Below are positions 23,196 to 34,800 of a DNA stretch of 64,000 nucleotides, piece by piece. Every line of letters begins with the position of its first letter. Position 1 is the stretch's first letter. The notes beneath the pieces are model-generated. The model made no database searches. It was not told where the DNA came from and saw only the letters and a program-made list of their open reading frames with translations. Source of the DNA: Nectonema munidae (taxonomy: Eukaryota > Nematomorpha > Nectonematoida > Nectonematidae); contig JAUIRK010000270.1 in the NCBI GenBank assembly GCA_030549495.1, positions 1-64,000 of the forward strand, written 5' to 3'. A program made the position numbers and the translations under genes.

Positions 23196-25740
23196 CAATA
23201 CTACTTTTTGAAAATTTTTACTTGTTTGATTTGAAGAAAGAATTAAACTGTTTTTCAATATTTCTTTTTCATGATATATATATCATTAGAAAGCTTATCG
23301 TTTGCTACATACTCTAGAATAATTTATTTTTGCAAAAGTTTTAACAAATTTTAATAAATGGACTTTACTTCAAAAAATTTTGTCTAAATTTTTGAAAAAA
23401 TTACGGACCACCTTTTTGTTTAAGCATAATGTGAAGATTTTTAAAAAAAAATTGAATGAAAATGATATCATTGGAAAGGTATACTCTTTGTGGTTAACAT
23501 AGGCTAGGTTATACAAATAAATATATTTTCATTTTTCCAAAATCTGCTTTTATGTGAGGTCAGTCAAGTTTTATCTAGTTTCAAAAAATACCAATAATAA
23601 TTAACGTTCTAAATTTATATAATATTTTTTCAATATTTTATATTCACAAAGGTAAAATATGATTTTTTACATTTTAAAATTTCATAGTTGAAGAAAACTG
23701 TCGAAAATTAATATATATTTTTTACTTTTTATGGGTCAGTAGTACAGGTCAGTATAATGTTTTTCTAATAAATTTAAAATTATTTTTAAAGTGAAAAATG
23801 TTGATCGAATGTACAAGATTTGAAGCTATACTCTTTGTGGGTAAAATAGGCTAGGTTTTACAAATAAATATATTTTTATTTTTCCAAAATCCGCTTTTAT
23901 GTGAGGTCAGTCAACTTTTATCTAGTTTCAAAAAATACCAATAATTAACGTGATGAGTTTATATATTATTTTTTCAAAATTTTATATTCACAAAGGCAGA
24001 ATATGGTTTTTAACATTTTAAAATGTCATAGTTAAATAAAACTGTCGAAAATTAATATTTATTTTTTACTTTTTATGGGTCAGTAGTATAGGTCAGTATA
24101 ATATTTTTCTAATAAATTTTAAATTATTTTTCAAGTGAAAAATGTCGATTAAATGTACGAGTTTTGTTTGATAATCGTAGTCTACTTTTATTTAGTTTAG
24201 ATACAACCTTTCTAATTTTTAACGAAGGGCATTCGTTATATTTATACCGACAGTGTGCGAAGAATAAATCACATTATTGATTGATTTTAGAGCATAACTA
24301 TGCGAAGAAAGATGAACACATGTTGCATTACGCGTTTGTGAGCGCAGTGAATTCTTATTTCGCATACGCTTCACCACATCTTTAGCACGCGTGTGTGGTT
24401 TATTTTATCGGGCTAGTGTACGCTTAGTTTATTTGTAGTGTTCCTAACTTAAATCTTAGTCAAATATTAAAACGCTTATAACTTTCACATTTCTCAACAA
24501 AATGCATCATGCGATATACCAAATTAAAGCATTTTTTATGGGCTTTCAGAATACATTACTTATATCACAAGTACTTAAGAAATACCTTTTACTGTTTTTA
24601 TTTTCCATGGGCTTCATACCATTAATTAGCAGATAAGGGATGCATTTTAAACTAAAGCTCCTTTCATTAGGACAAATTTTTACCTATATTATGTGACAAT
24701 TTCCAGCACAATTATAAAGCGACTCTACTCTCAGAATCTAAATTTATTTGTAGATTTTTATAAAATAGTATTAGTTTTTCCATTTTTTTTTATAAATTAA
24801 CCTTCGTTTTTTTTATTGGTCAGTATAATGTTTTTCTAATAAATTTAAAACTATTTTTGAAGTTAAAAATGTAGATCGAATGTACAAGTTTTGTTGGATA
24901 ATCGTAGTCTACTATTTATTTTTAGATTTTTATAAAATCATTTTAGTTTTCGGTTTTTTATAAATTAACATTAGTTTTTTTACTTCTTTTGAATTAATCA
25001 TCCAAAATTTAAGTGCGGGTTTGATTTACACTTTGATTTGAAAAAAAATGTTTTGGATAAATATTATTTTTATTATTGTTTACTGCATATAAATTTCTAA
25101 AGAGAAGATAAATAGATCAAAATATGTGTTTTAATCAATTTTTCTCAATAAGTAATCTCATGAATTTATTTTTTTTCACTATAATCCTAAATTTATTTCT
25201 ATATTTTTATAAAATAATTATAATTTTCGAATCTAACACGTGTGCGCATGCATCCACATTGAAGAAATAATGAGTTTTGTTGGATAATCATAGTCTACTT
25301 TTATTTAGTTTAGATACAAACTTTCTAATTTTTAACGAAGGGCATTCGTTATTTTTATACCGACAGTGTGCGAAGAATAAATCACATTATTGATTCTAAA
25401 ACGATTGTTATTGATTTTAGCGGTTAACTATGAGAAGAAAGATTAACACATGTTGCATGAGCGCAGGAAATTCTTATCTCGCATACGCTACACCACATCT
25501 TTAGCACGCGTGTGTGGTTTATTTTATCGGGCTAGTGTACGCTTAGTTTATTTGTAATGTTCCTAGCTTAAATTTTAGTCAAATATTAAAACGCTTATAA
25601 CTTTCACATTTCTCAACAAAATGCATCCTGCGATATACCAAATTAAAGCATTTTTTATGGGCTTTCAGAATACATTACTTATATCACAAGTACTTAAGAA
25701 ATACCTTTTACTGTTTATATTTTCCATGTGCTTCATACCA
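22916..25740. mobile_element. Foldback element, copy C, truncated on the right
   Basis: Begins with the 51-bp terminus (22916-22966) after TA, then the subterminal block, (AAT)n at 23159-23195, and about 2.5 kb of left arm in the same order as copy A. Similarity stops in the block TTCCATGTGCTTCATACCA at 25740, where the pogo/Tigger sequence begins. The centre and right arm are missing. Confidence 0.8.
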
Positions 25741-28060
25741 TGAAATTATCTAGTAAAAGAAGTAAAATTAAAATATTTATTTTTTATTAAAAAATGTTTT
25801 TATATTTAATTGAACTGTGTTAACTTTTTTTCTTTCTTCCTGAACTTTGCGATAGCAATCAATTTGCTTGTCGATTCCACGACAAACATTCAAGCTTCTA
25901 TCTTTTTGTGGGTCAATTTCTTTTATTTTTTCTTTCAATTTTTCAATTTCATTAATAATTCGTCTAGTTTTTTATTTGAAATTTCTTTTGGTTTTTCTTC
26001 TGTTTCTTCTTTTTCTTCTTCTTCAATATAGGAATTTTCATGATCTAGTAAAAGAAGTTCTTCATTACTTAAATCTTTTGAATGAGATTCTATTAAATCT
26101 CTGACATTTTCTGAATATGCTTCAAGACCAAGTTCTGATCCAACCATTGTAATTTTTTCAACAACTTGATTAACATAATCATTGAAATCACAAATATGTT
26201 TCACATGCTTAGGTAAGAGTTTTTGCCATACACCCTTCATGCAATTTTGTGTTACTTCTTTCCAAGATTCATGTACGTTTTTAATTGTCTGCTTAATATT
26301 ATATCTTTTCCAATATTCTTCAAGAGTGATTTGGGTTAAAATCAGCTGTTGTTGCTATAATAGCATTTTCAAAGGTTCTTCTTAAGTAATATGCTTTAAA
26401 TGTTGCAATAGTTCCCTGATCCATTGGTTGAAGCAGAAAAGTAGTATTTGGTGGTAAAAATATAACTTTTACATTCTTATTTAAAGTATTTAACGAAGTA
26501 GTATGTCCAGGTGCGTTGTCTAATATTAAAAGAGCTTTGAAATCTAAGTTATTTTTTGCAATATTTTTCAACTGTAGGACAAAAATAAAATTTTAACCAT
26601 TCTTCAAACAATTGTCTTGTCATCGAAGCCCTCTTTGATTTCCAAATTACTGGAAGAAAATTCAGATTACAGTTCTTTAATGCTCTAGGATTCATCGCAC
26701 GATAAATCACCATCGGTTTTAACTTGCAATCTCCTTCTGCATTACCTCCAAGCAAAACTGTTATTCGTTCTTTAGATGATTTATACCCAGGGGCATTAGC
26801 TTTTTTACTTGCCAAGTATGTTCTCGTAGGCATCTTTTTCCAAACAACACCAGTTTCGTCACCATTGAATATTTGACCAAGTTGGTATCCATTTTCTTCA
26901 ATTATTATTTTTAATTCATCAGGATATATAGCGGCTGCATTTTTATCTGCGCTAGCTGCTTCTCCTGATAATTTAATATTTTTAATTATTACCTGATCGA
27001 GCTTTAAAATTTTCAAACCATCCTTTACTAGCAGAAAATATTGAAGCATCATCTTGCTATTTTTCTTTTTTTAATGAAGAGTATAAACTTGAAGCTTTCA
27101 TTCAACATTGTTGCCATCTATCGGAATTCCTTTTTGATTACGATCTTCCAACCAAATAAAAAGTAAATCTTCCATTTCAATCATTAAACGACTTCGATTT
27201 CTAGTGCTTTGCATACTTGATGACGTAGACGATTTTTTCCCTTATCTTGATATTCGTTCTTTTTATTAAAAATTGTGCGAACTGTAGACTCATTATAGCC
27301 TAGTTGTTTACTTATCTGAACTTTAGTGTTACCATTATCACTGCGTTTTATGATATCTAATTTATCTTCTAAGGTAATATTTTTACGCTTGGTGGTTTCT
27401 TTTTTGTCCATAATTCTAAAGAAAAAAAATTAAAAAAACACACAAACTGATGTTATGATTTAAGAGTAAAAAATACGAATATTTTTATTATTAATATTGT
27501 TAATAATATATTGTTTATGTTTTTCAACTTTATTTTGTTACAGTTTCATTTTAGAAAATACTTAAATTTAAAAATTAAATTTAAAATAAATTAATTTAAG
27601 ATTTTAAAAAATTGAAAAGTGCATTAAAAACTTACAAAAAATTGATCGCACCAAAGAAAAAAAGTAACAAGAATAAAAATTTTTATACATTAATTGTCTT
27701 AAATTGAAAAAAAAATCTATAAAACTTATATAATTCAAGCTAGAATTAAAAATCAATAAAAATTTCAGTCAACAAAAAGTTTTTTGATGAAAATTTTTAT
27801 ATGAATTAGTGATATCTATAAAAACTATTTATTAGCCTTTTAATTCAATAATGGCGCAAAGCCTATGGAAAACCGAGGCCTACTACGGCCGCATGAGTTG
27901 CACAAGAGCGCGGTAATCAAAACTGGCACCGCGTATACCGATTACAAGTCTCAAAAATTTTGCGCGATAGTCAAAACTGCGGTAATCGAGGGATTGGTAG
28001 TTGATAATGACAAAAGAAGTTTTCGTGAACTTTTTTCGAGTTATCAGTAAATAAAGTTAT
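25741..28060 (-). mobile_element. pogo/Tigger-type DNA transposon, decayed
   Basis: The reverse strand encodes a CENP-B/Tigger-like transposase in pieces (27411 down to 25935). Sequence beyond the start of the gene, about 27870-27990, has repeated GCGGTAATC words and GCGGTAATCGAGGG, which look like a Tigger-type terminus; the mate is not visible at 25741, so the left end is probably truncated. Confidence 0.75.
25935..27411 (-). pseudogene. Tigger/pogo transposase (CENP-B-like DDE)
   Basis: Reading from 27411: start MDKKETTKRK, then a psq-type helix-turn-helix (TLEDKLDIIKR, QISKQLGYNESTVRTI). A damaged second DNA-binding domain follows (27180-27000), then the DDE nuclease: first Asp in FNGDETGVVWKK (about 26860), second in LLILDNAPGHTT (about 26510) and third in LQPMDQGTIATFK (about 26410). 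The tail is acidic (EEEEKEETEEKPKE) and ends at 25935. All three catalytic Asp residues are present, but breaks near 27180, 27050, 26560 and 26320 split the frame, so no whole protein can be made. It would have cut and pasted the element at TA sites. Confidence 0.85.
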
Positions 28061-28769
28061 TTCTCAACTTTTTATTCAAAGTTCATTCAAATTTAACGCA
28101 GGAAATTTTTTTAGTTGAAATATATATATCACATTAAAAATATTTATAAAAACGTATTAATATTTGAAAAAAATACTTTACGCCCCTCCCCCATCACTCG
28201 AGCGGACAAATTTAGGTCAGCACTAGGGTTAAGAAACTCACGCCAGAAATTAACTATATTTTTATCACACACACATCAGACTAACACTCACTCTCATCCA
28301 CTACACTTACACCCTTATTTTCGCTAACATCACAACACACTAACTACAACACAAACACTGATATAAATATAAACTCTGTAGCTTTCACTTGATTTCACCA
28401 TTTGTTCTCATCCTCTATATATGTTGTAAGATAGTTTTATACATTTTACTTAATTTTAAATGAAGTGGCCCTGAGTGATAAATTCTTTATTTTCTCGACT
28501 ACAAAATGTTTAAAATGATTTTATATAATAAAACGAATTTTATCCTCCACAAGTAAATTAATGAATATCTATAGATAAACTTTTCTACCGTACTGTAAAG
28601 TCCAGAAAATAAAGAATTTATCGTTTCTTTATTCACTCTCTTTATTTATCATATAAACATTCGAATTTATCGTTTCTTTATTCACTCTCTTTATTTATCA
28701 TATAAACATTCCTTAGTATATTTTTTATTACCATGTTTATTATTTGTATTCATATGTTTATTTCTTTAG
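28061..28769. other. Upstream of first recognised SCAF exon; no coding seen
   Basis: Contains a CA-rich patch (28265-28350) and a 49-bp tandem duplication (28614-28711). An initiating exon for the SCAF-like gene would be expected here or further upstream, but none could be identified by similarity. Confidence 0.5.
28614..28711. repeat. 49-bp tandem duplication
   Basis: Two identical units, GAATTTATCGTTTC...AAACATTC, at 28614-28662 and 28663-28711, directly upstream of the first recognised exon acceptor. Complete identity implies a recent event. Confidence 0.95.
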
Positions 28770-28898
28770 TTAATGACTCTGTATGAATCAAAACCTCCCG
28801 TTTCAAAGGGAAAAATAAGTTCAATCACAAAAAGCGCTATCAGAGCCTTGAAATCGCATAAACATGTCGTTCATGGAGTAGAGAAATTCATATCTAAG
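28770..28898 (+). CDS. SCAF4/8: SCAF4/8 exon 1 (first recognised): start of CID
   Basis: Preceded by TTATTTCTTTAG and followed by GTAAACATT. Reads LMTLYESKPPVSKGKISS then AIRALKSHKHVVHGVEKFISK, aligning with the SLMDMKPPISRAKM and HVVQIVEKFIKK region of SCAF4. Phase 0 at both ends. Residues before this (roughly the first ten) must come from an upstream exon not found. Confidence 0.88.
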
Positions 28899-31800
28899 GT
28901 AAACATTTAATATCTACTTAAATAATTCGCGGCTGACAAAATTCTGTCGATATCTTGAAACTAAGCGGCTTGCTTGTCTTGAGAAACTATCCACATTTTT
29001 AGATGGTGGTAAAATGAAATGATATTACTCACATAGTATCTCTCTCCTTTTCATAAATTAAAAAACGCAATATGTATCTTTCAATGTTGCCCAATAAGGA
29101 TTTACTAAGAAGCAACTTATGATATAAAGCGTATATATATATGGAATTTTTAAGGACCTTAGGATAGAAAAACTTTAAAAGTAAAAAGCAATGTGACGAA
29201 ATTAAAAACTTTATACGCCTTGAGTTTACGTTTTGCTTGAATCAGCAATTTTATTGCGTCACTTTTTTCGAATTCATGGAAAAAGACTTGATTTTTGAGA
29301 GTTGTGTTTCATCGAGTTTGACAGAATGGTGGAATTTTTCAGTGCTTGCTGGAAAAAGGTGCTTTTCTGATGTTTTTGTTTATTTTTACCTGTTTTATTA
29401 CTTTTTTAAATTAAAAAATAATTTTATCAATCTTTAATTTTAAATTTTATATATAACTAGCTTGTATATTTATAAGGTTTTTAGCAATAATCGAATCTTA
29501 TCAATCCAACTACTACTACGCAAAGATTATCTTTCATTTATAAAACTTTTTTGCTAGTTGTAGGTTTTGCTTATTAATACCTTCAAAATAAAAGAACTTT
29601 TATTAAATCAAGAGCTTCAGATGAAATCCCTTTTGTTGCAATTTCAAAAGGGGGAAGAACGTTAACTAACTTTTCTAAAACTCCATTCATTTTCACAAAT
29701 TTTTTCAAAAATATCATAAACTTTCAAAGCCGTAAGAATCCAGGTTTCAAATTAATAAGTCTTAAAATTGTGTTCCATCTGGTCTTTGAAGATTCAGTTG
29801 CTCATTTTTATGTTGTCATGTATAGTTTTCTTCAAATAATTGTTCCAGCTCATTATCCCACAAATTGGATGTAAAATTAAATTCTTTTTAAAAATCCTAT
29901 TTTTCCACTTTCATTTTTTAATTAAATTTTATCAATTCTAATATAAAGGAATTCATTCCATTATCTTTTTTCTGATTTATGAATGTTTTAGAGGATTTTT
30001 TGTTAGTTCAGTAAGTTGCTTCATGGTAAACTTTTTATATCATAATAACACTAGAAAACATCCATCTAGATAAAACAAGTAAAGTTATCTAACATTCTTT
30101 GTAGTTGAAAACTTTTAGAATTTTTTGCTTATAATTTGTCATCCCACTAATGGGATAATGGGGAGAAAAGACAAATTTATACAATACACATACAATCATG
30201 TGATGTCTATATAATGTGTATAGAAAACGTGCTTCATACATATAATGCATATATAATATTTATGATTCCTAGTTACAAAATAACAAACTAATCCCAATCT
30301 CAGAGTTGAAGTTATTTTTTCTGCAAAACTGAGGTTGAAGTATTTGAAGAAATATTTTCGAAATCTGTTTTACAACTTATTATTTCTCAATCAATTTTGT
30401 ATGCTCATCAAAAAAACAAAAGTGATTTTTCAATTTGTGAAAATGAATTGATCTTGGCCTTCTAATGATAAGTAACAAGTAAGACATACAGAATTAACAA
30501 TTGTGTTCAACCCAATGTAAAATAGACTCCTTTAAATAAAACTTTACCTTCATTTGAATAATAATTTTAAAGTTGATAAGAAAAACCGGATGGTCAAGCT
30601 TGCTCCTTATTTAGGACTGCTGAAGGAAAATTATAAAAAAATATTGAATATTCTCTTATAACTTGTCTATCTTCAAAATCATAATCTGATATTATGATCA
30701 TCATCAGTGGCGGTTTTACTTCTTGTGTAGCAAAAATCGAATCACATGTAGCTCATATTTGTCTGAAGGTATAATAAAAATTATAATAAAAAAAGATTAT
30801 AAGAAAAAATTTACCCCCTCACCCCTCTGTAAAAGTGTGGATCTAAAAAGACCTATCAGCGTCACTAAGCCAGGGCAAATTGGTTGTTCCTACCAGACTT
30901 ATTCATTCTTAGGCGCCAAAAGAATACAAACTACCCGCTCTTTATGTTATCGATTCCATCGTTCGCCAGTCTAAACACCAGTTTACACAAAAAGATGTTT
31001 ATGGACCCAGATTTTCCAAGAACTTCCTCGCTACTTTTGCTCATTTGTTCAAATGCAAAGCAGATGATAAGGTTACCAAGTGATGACTAGTTCTCTTACT
31101 CCTATTAAATAATTATATTTTTAGGGCAAAATTATTCGGGTACTCAACCTATGGCAAAAGAATGGAACTTTTTCTGCTGAAGTTATTCAACCGCTACTAG
31201 ACCTAGCAAACAAATCTTCAATCAAAAGTATTTTAACTTTTTCTGCATTTAGATGTAAACTCGGCTGCCACATAAAGTGTGTTCAGTGTCCACCGCTGGG
31301 TGCACACTGAACAACCCTTTGCTTATTTACATCCACTTCATCCAATGTAAAGTCACACCTCGATAACATCCGCACCACCAAAAACCAGTAACCTCTATTT
31401 TGGATAAAATTTCTTTGGAACCAAATTTTAGCTTTATAGATTTTTTTACGCCTACAAACAATTATTTGCTATAGAATGTTGAATGCCTCAATTTGGCACA
31501 TTGAACAAAATTTGTTGCTCCGCCATGGCAACACGTTTACGTTTGAGGGAACATTAACATTAAAAGTGTGCAGCATTAAATAGACACATGTTTATTCTAA
31601 ATAAGCATACATTAAAATATGTGATTAAAAATTAGAAACTTCTTGCCTTAGAATCTACATATACAATGATTAACTTACAGTATATTGAGTAAAGACAAAA
31701 CACATAAAACTTTAGCCTACTTAATGATTTTAGGATTTTCTGTGAATCACTGAGTTTATTCCACTAACTGCTGGTTGTCGGCCTGCCTCTCCAGTTCCTG

Positions 31801-34800
31801 GCAGGTGTTCTCGAAGTATGGCTAAACTTAGGCGCTTGCTCATCCTTTAATTTATTTATTGAAGTATTGACCCGACACAGTTTGTAACTACCACAATAAA
31901 TTTTTTAGTTGAATGATATAAATCTAACCCTACCTTTTAAAATTTTGAATGAAATTTTCTTATTTTAAAATTTGTCACTTAAAACACTAGAAGGACGGCG
32001 TGCGTCAATTGACAATTGACGCATTTTTAAAATGCAAAGTATGATTTATCTAATGCAAATGATGTATCATTGCTCAAATTTTTTGACTTTTTATGAATTG
32101 ATACGAAGTATACACACACTCGTAAACATTCATCATATCAAACATCTGTGAAGAATAAAAAGACTTCTTTTTACAAAGACGCTTAGCGTCAATTGATTAG
32201 TTATTTTTGTTCTACTTTTACTTTTATCACTGTCTTTAATTTCCCTTTTGTGCCATGTCTGATCAAGAAATTTTGAAAAATCTTAGAGAGATTGATTCTG
32301 ACTTTTCAGATGAAGAGAATTTGGATAGCCTTAACTTTTGAGAGTGATGATATATTCAAATCCAGAACCACAAGTCGCGAAATTAAATAAATTAAGTTTT
32401 AATTTGGCGCAGAAATCAACCAAAACGCGAAATTAAACAAGCGCTTGTCATCGAATAGTTGTTATTACGCTTCTCAATTTGCAAGTGCTTAATATCGTCC
32501 GTCAATAAGCAATATGAACCTTTATAAAAACGCTGTTTTACTAGGCTAACGAGCATTATTTTAAAACCAACTTCACGTTGAGCTTAAAATAAGCGATACT
32601 GAAAAGGTTTCCTTTGATTGAATTAATGATTTTAGAATCAACTTCGAAGACATCTTTAGTGTTTAATCTTCCATATGTTAAAAAAATTTGGATGATTTTC
32701 CAATCATTTTTACAAAAAGAAATGGATCCAGATTTTTACCAATAATAATTGAAGGTAAATATATGTTTGTTGTAAATATAAACCAGTTTCTATAATGGGA
32801 TATGTTTTTTTAATAAATTGAATGAAACCTAAAAATATATCTTCTTTATTTCAAACATTCTTCTTTAACACTAGAAGGACCAAAAAAATCACCATAGTTC
32901 TATTCTTGCAATTTTTGCTGGACAAGTTCTACGCTTTTGCGGTAAGCATCTTTCGATAATTTGTGAAAATTCCTTCTCCTCATGAATTTTATATCCAGTC
33001 AATTGTTCACTAAGTTGTTGCAAAAATTTCAACCTTGATAAATTAGAATGATTCACTTTATTGTAAAGTATCCAACTATTTATTGAGGCCATGTCCAAGA
33101 TATTGTAAAAAACTTGTACGGGCCATCTTCTACCTGCTGCTTTTTTTGAATACAATCTTATCATTTGGTCAAACACATCGACACCTGACTTTGTCTGATT
33201 ATAAAAAAGAACAGTTTCTTGTTTTTTCTTCTCGTTGTTCTCAGTTGGTACTTGAACATCCTGGTGCATGCTGCTGAGAATGATGACAGATTTGGACTTC
33301 TTGCATTGGTACTTTGTAAGAGCGAGGAATCGATGTTCTTCTGATTTCAAGGCTAAAGTATGATAAAGTGCGTGCTTTTCTTTCAAAATCAAAGGTATTT
33401 CTTTCCTTGTGTTGCGAATGGTACCAACCAAGCTACACTTTTTCTGATGGAGTTGTACAGCCAAGTTGAGTGATGTGAAGTAGTTATCGCAAGTAATGTT
33501 GTACCCTCTGTTATAATAAGGCTTGATAAACTTCATAACAACTTCAGTTGGAGAGCTTGCACTATTTTAAGTGGTGTTGTCTTTGCCAAGGATATAAAAC
33601 CATTCACCAAATATTTTGTGCCTAGGTCAACAGCAAGCCAAAACTTTATGCCGTATTTATCAGGCTTGTTAACATTAATTGAATAAACTTGCATCTAGAC
33701 TTGCACGGCATAAGTTGTTCGTCCACAGTGATAAATGCGCCTGGAACAAAGCATTTTTGGCTGTTTTGTATAAATTCATTCCACACTGAAGAAATCAAGC
33801 AAAATTTATCTTGGACAACTCGAATTTTCCTTTCACTTTTGTAGTCAAAACGAAGAAATTTCATTATTTCTAAAAACCGTGTACGTGCCATAGTACTGGG
33901 GAAAATGTCACAACCCCATGCTTTATTCCACATACTTTTTATAGGTAAGTTTTTTGCACCAATAATTCCTCTAGTGAATATCAAGCCTATGAACTTTTCT
34001 AATTCTTCTAAAAAACATTACAATCCGAATTTTTTTTACTTTTTTAGCTTCTGCAATTGTGCACTGCTGAATGAATCTAAGCATTTTTTCAGAAAAAAAG
34101 AAGTCGAAAGGAAGAAAGAGGACTGTTTTTTTCTGTATGAGTGATAGCATAAATTGTTGGACCTGGCGAAAATCTTGTTATGTTTTGTTGTTGAACGCGT
34201 CCTCTCTTCAATTCATTTTTTGAGATTTTTATCCAAATTGTTTTGTCTTTACTGATAGAGATGTCTGAATTTTTCTGACTCTCGCTATCTTCGCTTTCAT
34301 TTTCAACTTCTTCACTATCACAAGAAAAAGGAGTATCACTAGAATTGCAAAAACTCTACTAAAAAAGGAAAATTCCATTTTCATCTTCATCCGAAAAATC
34401 ACTGCCAGATTTATCTTCTCCACTTGAAAAAAGCATATCCATGATGATCGAAAAGAATTGCAAGACAAAGAAATGAATGAGAAGCAAAGAATGAAGCAAA
34501 AAACTAATAACATACTTATTCGTATATGTATAAAGTTAGACGTCAATTGACGCAGATGGTCCTTTATGTCAAAAATGACACATCATCTTGAGGTTGAATT
34601 CTTCAAAGATAAAATAACACATATGTCAAATGAAACAATAATTAAAACATTGTCACGTAGTATGATGGTATAGTCACACATGCTATAGTGATCAATCCAA
34701 TATCAAAGTATAGTTTACGTCAATTGACGTCTTTGGTCCTTCTAGTGTAGAAGAGTCGTCAAAATCTAAAGAATGAACACCACTAGCTATCGATTCTTCA

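Noticed and set aside
27865-28050. Start exon of the SCAF-like gene at the ATG in this open frame
   Set aside because: The translation shows no similarity to the expected N-terminus, and the GCGGTAATC repeats indicate the end of the Tigger element.
30723-31090. Open frames over SCAF exon 2
   Set aside because: They are other frames of the real exon; the frame reading LYVIDSIVRQS is the coding one.
31278-31314. Short perfect hairpin GTTCAGTGT...ACACTGAAC
   Set aside because: A 9-bp stem alone in an intron is not enough to call an RNA gene or terminator.
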